A DNA stretch of 8,185 nt from an uncultured Clostridia bacterium (GTDB lineage: Bacteria > Bacillota > Clostridia > Oscillospirales > CAG-272), in NCBI GenBank assembly GCA_904502055.1, contig CAJGDZ010000075.1, forward strand, positions 1 through 8,185, written 5' to 3'. Each line of letters begins with the position of its first letter. The first letter of the stretch is position 1. Made by a program: the position numbers and the translations under genes. Under the pieces are notes generated by a model. That model searched no databases. It was not told the origin of the DNA and saw only the letters and a list, made by a program, of their open reading frames with translations. Positions 1 through 5,674 of the stretch are shown here, in pieces.

Positions 1-25
1 CCTTGATTACAATTTGATCTGCCAT
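1..25 (-). CDS. uvrA: UvrA, excinuclease ABC subunit A (N-terminal fragment, continues off the left edge)
   Basis: Only the first eight codons are visible, reading leftward from ATG at 25-23: M-A-D-Q-I-V-I-K, followed by a G that begins the next codon. UvrA proteins typically begin with this kind of short strand (…IVIKGAR…). The start lies 29 bp after the uvrB stop codon and has its own ribosome binding site, AAGGAAG (36-30), four bases before the ATG. UvrA is the ATP-dependent damage-recognition subunit that loads UvrB onto damaged DNA. The uvrB-uvrA order in one transcript is standard in Firmicutes, which supports the call despite the very short fragment. No promoter or terminator is visible in the 29-bp gap, so co-transcription with uvrB is expected. 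Confidence 0.82.
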
Positions 26-54
26 ATTTCTTCCTTATTTTATAATCTCTCGTT

Positions 55-2040
55 TTATTTTTTTTCGTTTTGAAGCTCGCGGATACGGTCGCGGTAGGTA
101 ACAGCCGTCTCAAAGTCCAGGCTCTTGGCCGCCGCGTGCATCTTCTTGGTAAGCTCCTCAATAAGCGTCGCCCTTTCCTTGGCCGTAAGGCGTCCGGCCT
201 TGGCCTTGGCTTTGATCCTCGGGTTATCGGAAAGCTCACCCGTGACGCCGATCTCGATCACGTCACGCACGCCCTTGACAATGGTTTTGGGCACGATGCC
301 GTGAGCCTTGTTATACTCGTCCTGAATGCGACGGCGGCGGTTGGTCTCGGCTATGGTCTTGGCCATGGAATCGGTGATGTGGTCGGCGTACATAATGACG
401 TGTCCCTCGGCGTTTCGCGCGGCGCGTCCCACCGTCTGGATCAAACCGCGCTCGGCACGCAAAAAGCCCTCCTTGTCCGCGTCGAGAATGGCCACCAGCG
501 ACACCTCGGGAATGTCCAATCCCTCACGCAGAAGATTGATACCGATCAGCACGTCGAACACGCCCAGACGAAGGTCACGGATGATCTGCATACGCTCAAT
601 GGTCTGCACGTCGTAATGAATATATTTGACCTTGACACCGTTGTTTTCCAGATATGCGGAAAGATCCTCCGCCATCTTTTTGGTCAACGTGGTGACAAGC
701 ACCCTCTCGTTCTTGGCAGATCGTGCGCGGATCTCCATCAACAGATCGTCCACCTGCCCCTCAATGGGACGCACCTCAATGTCGGGATCCAGAAGTCCGG
801 TGGGGCGAATGATCTGCTCCACAGTCTGCGTGGCGTGCTCCGCCTCGTAATCACCGGGCGTGGCACTGACAAAGACCGTCTGATTGAGCTTGCTCTCAAA
901 TTCCTCAAAGAACAACGGACGGTTATCAAACGCCGACGGCAAGCGGAAGCCGTACTCCACAAGATTGGTCTTTCGCGCGCGGTCACCGCCGCTCATGGCG
1001 CGCACCTGCGGCAGCGTCATATGCGACTCGTCCACAAACAGCAAAAAATCCTTCGGAAAATAGTCCAAAAGCGTATAAGGCGTTGAACCGGCCGGTCTGC
1101 CTGCCAGAACGCGTGAATAGTTTTCCACGCCCGAGCAAAAGCCGACCTCACGCAGCATTTCCACGTCGTATTTTACGCGCTCCTCGATACGCTGGGCCTC
1201 CAGGAGCTTGCCCTCGCTTTTGAAGAATTCAACACGCTCACGCATCTCACGCTCAATTTCGGCAAGCGCCGCCTCCCGTTTATCGTCCGAAACGGCATAG
1301 TGCGAGGCGGGATAAATGGCGGCATAGGAAAGCGTGCGCAAAAGCTCGCCCGTTACCACACGGATCTCACTCACGCGGTCGATCTCATCACCGAAAAACT
1401 CCACGCGAATGGCCTTGTCCGAGCTGGAGGCGGGAAACACATCTACCGTATCGCCGCGTACGCGGAAGCGATCACGGGCAAAATCGATATCGTTGCGATC
1501 GTAGTTGATGGCGATCAGATGTCGCACAAAATCGTCACGGCTCATCGCCATACCCGGGCGCACCGCCAACAGAAGCTTTTGATATTCCGCCGGGTCACCC
1601 AGTGAATAAATGCAGGAAACGCTTGCCACAATGATGACGTCGCGGCGCTCGAACAAGGCCGATGTGGCGCTGTGTCTGAGCATATCGATCTCATCGTTGA
1701 TCTGCGCGTCCTTTTCAATATACATATCCCGCCCGGGGATATACGCCTCGGGCTGGTAGTAATCATAGTAGGAAACAAAATATTCGACCGCATTGTCCGG
1801 GAAAAACTCACGGAACTCCGAGCAGAGCTGAGCGGCAAGCGTCTTGTTGTGCGCCAGCACCAGCGTAGGCTTTTGCACGTTGGCGATCACGTTGGCCATG
1901 GTAAAGGTCTTACCCGAGCCGGTCACGCCGAGCAAGGTCTGCTCCTTATCGCCGCGCAAAACACCCTCGGTCAGCTTTGCGATCGCCTCGGGCTGGTCAC
2001 CCGTCGGCTTGTATTCCGAATGCAGGACAAATTCTCCCAT
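55..2040 (-). CDS. uvrB: UvrB, excinuclease ABC subunit B
   Basis: UvrB is the central helicase-like subunit of bacterial nucleotide excision repair. It verifies the lesion after delivery by UvrA and recruits UvrC for incision in the cytoplasm. At 661 residues it has the usual family length. Visible motifs are the Walker A loop GVTGSGKT (about 38-45, lysine 44), the tyrosine-rich start of the damage-probing beta-hairpin (YYDYYQPEAYIP, 91-102), the Walker B DESH box (337-340), and helicase motif VI QTVGRAARN (from about 535). The C-terminal UVR domain that binds UvrC spans about 626-658. All key residues look intact. The ATG at 2040 is supported by AAGGGAG nine bases upstream and by the family-typical N-terminus (H-S-E-Y-K-P-T-G-D-Q). 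It is first gene of a uvrB-uvrA unit with its own promoter. Confidence 0.98.
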   Translation of the reverse strand: MGEFVLHSEYKPTGDQPEAIAKLTEGVLRGDKEQTLLGVTGSGKTFTMANVIANVQKPTLVLAHNKTLAAQLCSEFREFFPDNAVEYFVSYYDYYQPEAYIPGRDMYIEKDAQINDEIDMLRHSATSALFERRDVIIVASVSCIYSLGDPAEYQKLLLAVRPGMAMSRDDFVRHLIAINYDRNDIDFARDRFRVRGDTVDVFPASSSDKAIRVEFFGDEIDRVSEIRVVTGELLRTLSYAAIYPASHYAVSDDKREAALAEIEREMRERVEFFKSEGKLLEAQRIEERVKYDVEMLREVGFCSGVENYSRVLAGRPAGSTPYTLLDYFPKDFLLFVDESHMTLPQVRAMSGGDRARKTNLVEYGFRLPSAFDNRPLFFEEFESKLNQTVFVSATPGDYEAEHATQTVEQIIRPTGLLDPDIEVRPIEGQVDDLLMEIRARSAKNERVLVTTLTKKMAEDLSAYLENNGVKVKYIHYDVQTIERMQIIRDLRLGVFDVLIGINLLREGLDIPEVSLVAILDADKEGFLRAERGLIQTVGRAARNAEGHVIMYADHITDSMAKTIAETNRRRRIQDEYNKAHGIVPKTIVKGVRDVIEIGVTGELSDNPRIKAKAKAGRLTAKERATLIEELTKKMHAAAKSLDFETAVTYRDRIRELQNEKK

Positions 2041-2063
2041 CCGCTCTCACTCCCTTCGAGGTC

Positions 2064-2082
2064 GTTATCATAATATTATAAC
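2064..2082. promoter_or_regulatory. Candidate operator: 19-bp near-perfect palindrome over the uvrB -10 box
   Basis: GTTATCATAATATTATAAC reads almost identically on both strands; the only mismatches are one symmetric pair (positions 6/14 of the 19) and the central base. It covers the uvrB -10 hexamer and extends towards the expected transcription start, where repressors often bind. It does not contain the Firmicute LexA/DinR core GAAC-N4-GTTC, and it does not align well to the PerR box. AT-rich promoter DNA makes partial palindromes common, so the operator role is an inference. Confidence 0.4.
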
Positions 2083-2103
2083 ATATTTTTTAGGACAAGT
2101 AAA
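2075..2103 (-). promoter_or_regulatory. uvrB promoter (extended -10, sigma-A type)
   Basis: Reading leftward, the -35 is TTTACT (2103-2098, 4 of 6 consensus bases). A 17-bp spacer follows, then a perfect TATAAT (2080-2075) preceded by TG and one base, giving a full extended -10 TGTTATAAT. Transcription should start near 2068, leaving a leader of about 28 bases before the uvrB ATG. The -35 begins only a few bases beyond the T-tract of the ferritin terminator, so the spacer is very compact. Confidence 0.8.
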
Positions 2104-2107
2104 CAGC

Positions 2108-2139
2108 AAAAACAAAAAAGGGCTGAAAAAATCAGCCCT
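2108..2139 (-). terminator. Rho-independent terminator of the ferritin gene
   Basis: On the minus strand a GGGCTGA stem (2138-2132) pairs with TCAGCCC (2126-2120) around a five-T loop. The stem extends by one A-T pair at 2139/2119. It is followed by TTTTTTGTTTTT (2119-2108). It begins 11 bases past the ferritin stop codon and lies upstream of the uvrB promoter, so it separates the ferritin transcript from the uvrB-uvrA unit. Confidence 0.93.
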
Positions 2140-2149
2140 CTTTCGGAAA

Positions 2150-2659
2150 TCAAAGTACAAGCGACGGTGCCGAATAAACGCGCGCCTTCAGCTCGCTGTT
2201 GAGCATATAAAGACCCTTGGCGTCGGTTCCGAACAGCTCCATCTTGGTAATCATATCCGAAGCGTTCTTTTCCTCCTCGCCCTGCTCCTTGACAAACCAG
2301 TCAAGCAGCTGCATGGTGCGGAAATCGTGATCCTCGTAAGCGGCGGCATAGATGTTGTTGATCAGCGCCGTAACGTGCTTCTCGTGCTTGAGGCCTGCCA
2401 CAAGAGGATCCATATGACTCTCCAGCGTGCACTCGGGCTTGGCAATGGCCTCGAAGGTGACCTTTACCTCGTTGTTAAGCAAATACTGATAGAAGAGCAT
2501 AGCGTGGTCACGCTCCTCCTGGGCCTGAACGCGATACCAGTTTTCAAAGCCGTCCAAACCGACGGAAGCATAATAATTGGAAAATTCCAGATAAAGATAG
2601 GCCGAATAAAATTCTGCATTTACCTGCTCGTTCAAAAGCTTTAACACCTTTTCGTTCAT
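2150..2659 (-). CDS. ftnA: Bacterial non-heme ferritin
   Basis: This 169-residue protein is a cytoplasmic iron-storage ferritin that oxidises Fe(II) and holds Fe(III) mineral within a 24-subunit shell. Counting from the ATG, the ferroxidase-centre ligands fall where E. coli FtnA has them: E16, E49, H52, E93 and Q126, with E129 at the position of the accessory third-iron ligand. Recognisable stretches are NAEFYSAYLYLE, AQEERDHAM and FVKEQGEEE. Nothing points to the heme-binding bacterioferritin subgroup or to a Dps protein. The start has an excellent ribosome binding site (AAGGGAGGA, about six bases upstream). The gene is monocistronic: its own promoter lies in the divergent spacer and its own terminator lies immediately downstream. 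No clear Fur or PerR box was recognised in front of it. Confidence 0.96.
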   Translation of the reverse strand: MNEKVLKLLNEQVNAEFYSAYLYLEFSNYYASVGLDGFENWYRVQAQEERDHAMLFYQYLLNNEVKVTFEAIAKPECTLESHMDPLVAGLKHEKHVTALINNIYAAAYEDHDFRTMQLLDWFVKEQGEEEKNASDMITKMELFGTDAKGLYMLNSELKARVYSAPSLVL

Positions 2660-2681
2660 TTTGTTTCCTCCCTTTTACTTT

Positions 2682-2693
2682 CGCCACACGGCG
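2682..2693 (-). other. Short hairpin at the 5' end of the ferritin mRNA
   Basis: CGCC-GTGT-GGCG (minus strand) forms a 4-bp GC-only stem with a four-base loop, starting a few bases after the predicted transcription start (about 2697) and ending about ten bases before the ribosome binding site. It could stabilise the 5' end of the message. The stem is short and the role is speculative. Confidence 0.3.
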
Positions 2694-2703
2694 TTTTTTT
2701 TAA

Positions 2704-2732
2704 ATTTTATCACAAGTTTTAAAAAAACGCAA
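2704..2732 (-). promoter_or_regulatory. Ferritin promoter (extended -10)
   Basis: Leftward -35 TTGCGT (2732-2727), a 17-bp spacer, then -10 TAAAAT (2709-2704) preceded by TG and one base. The spacer contains an A/T run (seven T followed by four A), which would favour a bent or UP-like promoter. Predicted start near 2697, with a leader of about 38 bases before the ferritin ATG. Confidence 0.75.
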
Positions 2733-2744
2733 GACTTTTCTTTC

Positions 2745-2804
2745 GACAAATCGCATTTCGAGGGACAAATCTCCCTCAAAAAATCAAAAAGCCGTAGACA
2801 AATC
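2745..2804 (+). repeat. Three direct copies of GACAAATC in the divergent control region
   Basis: Identical octamers occur at 2745-2752, 2764-2771 and 2797-2804, all in the same orientation, with starts 19 and 33 bp apart. The third copy overlaps the -35 box of the glycoside hydrolase promoter (2795-2800). The first lies about 13 bp upstream of the ferritin -35. The arrangement resembles repeated binding sites for a regulator, but no known consensus was recognised. Confidence 0.5.
2760..2777. promoter_or_regulatory. Inverted repeat between the divergent promoters (possible operator)
   Basis: GAGGGA (2760-2765) and TCCCTC (2772-2777) form a perfect 6-bp inverted repeat separated by six bases, so each half-site is displaced by roughly one helical turn. 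The second GACAAATC copy overlaps the left arm and spacer. It lies 17 bp upstream of the glycoside hydrolase -35 and 27 bp upstream of the ferritin -35, so it could serve either gene. No transcript is predicted to cross it, which argues for a DNA-binding site over an RNA hairpin. Confidence 0.4.
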
Positions 2805-2823
2805 CCAAAAACTGTGATAAAAT
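2795..2823 (+). promoter_or_regulatory. Glycoside hydrolase promoter (extended -10)
   Basis: Rightward -35 TAGACA (2795-2800, 5 of 6 consensus bases), a 17-bp spacer, then -10 TAAAAT (2818-2823) preceded by TG and one base. Predicted start near 2830. The AAGGAG ribosome binding site (2843-2848) lies nine bases before the ATG. The 11-base string TGTGATAAAAT is shared exactly with the divergent ferritin promoter. Confidence 0.78.
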
Positions 2824-2857
2824 ATGGTGAATCTCATTCTATAAGGAGAACAATATC

Positions 2858-5635
2858 ATGCATCAAACACTTTCCTTGAATGGCACATGGTATGTTGACT
2901 ATATGTCGGACAAGCCTTATACCGAAAAGGCAATGCCCGAATTCAAAACCGATTCGCAGGGGCGAAGCGACAGAGTTGTGAAGCTTTCGGTTCCGGGATA
3001 CTGGGAGGACAATCTTGACGTTTTCCGCACCACCGCCCTTCACTCTGAGCTGAGCTGGAATCCCGAATACACGCTTTTGCGCTACCCGCACGCGGGCTAT
3101 TCCCCCGATATGCAGCTGGCAAATCCCGTGGGAACCTTTCTTTACAAGAGAACCTTTACGTTTGATAAAAAGGAAGGATTTGCGAGCGCCGAGCTTTACG
3201 TCGGCGGTGTGCAAAACACGCTTTCGGCGTGGATCAACGGCGTATATCTCGGCAGACACGAGGGCTATTCCTCGGAATTCTTCCTTCCCGTCCCCGAAGA
3301 GATCCTTGCGGACGGTGAAAACAGCATTACACTTGCCGTTTCCAACACGCGGTTTGCCGGCTACGACGGCAACGCGGTTTCGGGTCTCACCACACGCGCC
3401 TCGAACAACTCCACCGGCGGCATCTGGGGTGACGTGGAGCTTCGCGTATACGCCGACGGACTTCGCGACGTATGGGTATCCACCGCACCCGACCTCTCAC
3501 ACTTCACCGTAAAAGCCGACGGCGCTATGGACAAGGAAAAGACCGTCCGCATCTACGACGGAAAAAAGCAGACCGCCGAGGTTAAAATTCCTGCGGGCAA
3601 GTCCGAGATCTCGATTGCCGCCGCAAGCTATACGCTTTGGACTCCGAGCACGCCGAAGCTTTACACCGCAACCGTTTCGACCGAGAAGGACAACGTTTCC
3701 TGCCGCTTTGGTGTCCGCCGTCTGACCTCCGAGGGCAACCGTCTGTATCTCAACGGCGCTCCCTACTTCTTCCGCGGCATCTGCGAGCATTGCTACCACG
3801 CGATCGACGTGCATCCGCCGCGCGAAAAGAGTTACTACCGCAGTCATCTTCGCACGCTGAAGGAGCTCGGCTTCAACTCCATCCGTTTCCACACTCACGT
3901 TCCGATGCCCGAATATGCCGAGGCGGCGGACGAGATCGGCTTTGTCATTGAGGTGGAGACCCCCAACAACACGAGCTACGCCGAGTGGCAGGACATCGTA
4001 AAGGATTGCCGCCACCACGCTTCGGTCTGCGCCTACTCCTCGGGCAACGAAATGCTGATCGACGAGGCATACATTGAGCATCTTCGCGCGTGTGCCGACT
4101 TTGTGCACGCCGAAAGCGACTCGCTCTTCTCCCCCATGTCCGCGATGCGCGGCGTGGAATACTTCAGCTTTGGCGACTGCAAGGAGGATAAGCCCTTCCC
4201 CCACAACCCCAAGCGCTTAGCCGCCCTTGACGCATTCTGCGACTTGTATAACAGCTATTCGCTCGGACAGACCAGCTACCGCTCCGAGTCGGGCGATTCG
4301 GCTCTTTTAAACGAGCGAAATGCGCTCTATAAGCGCCCGATCCTCAGCCACGAGATCTGCATTCACGGTACTTATTGCGACCTCTCGCTTATGAACCGTT
4401 ATGAGGGCACGCGCATTGGCGAGACCGAGTTTATGTCCTCGGTGAAAAAGCATCTGGAGGACGTCGGTCTTCTCGACCGTGCCAACCTCTATTACCGCAA
4501 TTCCTCGTCTTGCCAGAGCCTTCTGCGCAAGCATTGCTTTGAGACCATCCGACGCACCGACAACATCGCGGGCTACGATTTCCTCGGTGACATCGACACC
4601 CATTGGCACACCTTTGGCTACTGTGTGGGTATGATGAATGAGTTTTATGAAATGAAGCCGGGCGAGACCGCGCAAAACGTGCGCCGCTACAACAGCGACA
4701 CCGTGCTTTTGGCCGACCTTCCCCGTCTGCCCAATCTTGTTTCGGGACAGAAGCTTGACGTGCCGATTTTGGTTTCGCACTATGGCAAACCGCTTGACAA
4801 GGCAACGCTTCGCCTTGTGCTTCGTGAAGGAGAGAAGGTACTGGTTCGGCGCGAGATCCGCGTAGGTAAGCTTGCTTGCGGTGCCATCACGCCTCTGTAT
4901 ACGCTTCCTGTCAATATGCCCCGTGTGGATACCCCTGTGGCGCTTACGCTTTCGGTTGCCCTTTCGGGCGGTGATACCGATGCCGAAAACGAGTGGACGC
5001 TTTACGTTTTCCCCAAGGCAAGCGGCAAGCTTCCCACCGCCTCCGCATGCAAGAAGGCAAACCTTTGCATCTCGCGCGGTATGGATGCCGACGAGCTTGT
5101 CTCCCGTCTTGAGAGAGGTGAAAACGTGCTGATCTTCGGCGCGAAGCCCTTTGCTTCGGAGTCCACCATCTTCCAGCTTGCGCTGGCAGGACGTACGGGC
5201 GGACATCTGGGCACGGCCATTGCCGATCACCCGATCTTCTCCGACTTCCCGAATGACGGCTTCTGCGGCTGGCAGTTCCGCGAGATGCTAAGCGGCGGAC
5301 GCGCGGTGGTTCTCGATCTCAAAAAGCATCCGCACCGTCCCATCCTCGATATGGCCACCACCTACAAAAACGCGCGTCGCGAGGCGATGCTGTTTGAATA
5401 CAAAGTGGGCATAGGCAAGTTGCTTGTCTGCTCGCTGAATCTGACGGAGGGTGACCCCGGTGCTATGTGGCTGAAGGAACGCATCCTGGCCTACGCGATG
5501 AGTGAGGAGTTCGCCCCCACGCAGGACCTGACTGTGGGCGAGCTTCACACGCTTTGCTCACTCCCCTCTCCCGGAGCGGTGGTCAACACCAACGAAGCAC
5601 AAAACAAAAACGATATTACCATGAAGGTAAAATAA
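2858..5635 (+). CDS. Glycoside hydrolase family 2 protein (beta-galactosidase/glucuronidase superfamily), cytoplasmic
   Basis: This 925-residue enzyme should hydrolyse a terminal sugar from oligosaccharides by the retaining GH2 mechanism. The domains in order are an N-terminal jelly-roll sugar-binding domain (about 1-200, ending with the family signature GGIWG near 187-191), an Ig-like domain (about 200-283), a TIM-barrel catalytic domain (about 284-600) and a long C-terminal region. The acid/base is E398 in SSGNE and the likely nucleophile is E499 in LSHEICIHGTY, about 100 residues apart as in other GH2 enzymes. The HEI context differs from classical LacZ, which has CEY. Residues about 733-880 (GENVLIFGAKPF, DHPIFSDFP, GKLLVCSLNL) resemble the glutamine-amidotransferase-like fold seen at the C-terminus of some GH2 and GH42 enzymes. 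The N-terminus is not a signal peptide, so the substrate is probably imported first. The substrate cannot be read from sequence. The start is fixed by AAGGAG nine bases upstream. Confidence 0.93.
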   Translation: MHQTLSLNGTWYVDYMSDKPYTEKAMPEFKTDSQGRSDRVVKLSVPGYWEDNLDVFRTTALHSELSWNPEYTLLRYPHAGYSPDMQLANPVGTFLYKRTFTFDKKEGFASAELYVGGVQNTLSAWINGVYLGRHEGYSSEFFLPVPEEILADGENSITLAVSNTRFAGYDGNAVSGLTTRASNNSTGGIWGDVELRVYADGLRDVWVSTAPDLSHFTVKADGAMDKEKTVRIYDGKKQTAEVKIPAGKSEISIAAASYTLWTPSTPKLYTATVSTEKDNVSCRFGVRRLTSEGNRLYLNGAPYFFRGICEHCYHAIDVHPPREKSYYRSHLRTLKELGFNSIRFHTHVPMPEYAEAADEIGFVIEVETPNNTSYAEWQDIVKDCRHHASVCAYSSGNEMLIDEAYIEHLRACADFVHAESDSLFSPMSAMRGVEYFSFGDCKEDKPFPHNPKRLAALDAFCDLYNSYSLGQTSYRSESGDSALLNERNALYKRPILSHEICIHGTYCDLSLMNRYEGTRIGETEFMSSVKKHLEDVGLLDRANLYYRNSSSCQSLLRKHCFETIRRTDNIAGYDFLGDIDTHWHTFGYCVGMMNEFYEMKPGETAQNVRRYNSDTVLLADLPRLPNLVSGQKLDVPILVSHYGKPLDKATLRLVLREGEKVLVRREIRVGKLACGAITPLYTLPVNMPRVDTPVALTLSVALSGGDTDAENEWTLYVFPKASGKLPTASACKKANLCISRGMDADELVSRLERGENVLIFGAKPFASESTIFQLALAGRTGGHLGTAIADHPIFSDFPNDGFCGWQFREMLSGGRAVVLDLKKHPHRPILDMATTYKNARREAMLFEYKVGIGKLLVCSLNLTEGDPGAMWLKERILAYAMSEEFAPTQDLTVGELHTLCSLPSPGAVVNTNEAQNKNDITMKVK

Positions 5636-5637
5636 AC

Positions 5638-5671
5638 AAAAACAGGAAAGCCTGCAGGCTTTCCTGTTTTT
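5638..5671. terminator. Bidirectional intrinsic terminator between convergent genes
   Basis: A perfect 34-bp palindrome, with core arms AACAGGAAAGCCTG / CAGGCTTTCCTGTT, is flanked by A-runs on the left and T-runs on the right. Read rightward it ends the glycoside hydrolase message, beginning 3 bases after its stop codon. Read leftward it ends the PHP/dehydrogenase operon, whose stop codon (5677-5675) is only three bases away. Each strand has a U-tract after the stem. Confidence 0.95.
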
Positions 5672-5674
5672 TAT

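Noticed and set aside
70..1086. A 338-codon open frame on the plus strand opposite uvrB
   Set aside because: It is the antisense shadow of a fully conserved uvrB. The product is rich in His, Leu and Arg with no domain, and nothing upstream resembles an expression signal.
2041..2149. Classical LexA box (GAAC-N4-GTTC) upstream of uvrB
   Set aside because: Both strands were read and no match to the core was found, so SOS control through a standard box is not claimed.
2682..2708. Rightward-reading small hairpin followed by a T-run, resembling a plus-strand terminator
   Set aside because: The stem is only 4 bp and no rightward gene precedes it. The T-run is better explained as part of the ferritin promoter and early leader on the minus strand.
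2660..2857. Possible Fur or PerR box, riboswitch or small gene in the divergent spacer
   Set aside because: No 19-bp Fur-like or PerR-like palindrome, no conserved riboswitch fold and no credible short gene with a ribosome binding site was visible. Only the promoters, repeats and inverted repeat listed are supported.
4307..5230. A 307-codon minus-strand open frame within the glycoside hydrolase
   Set aside because: It lies wholly inside the GH2 gene in antisense, with no start signals and no recognisable motifs.
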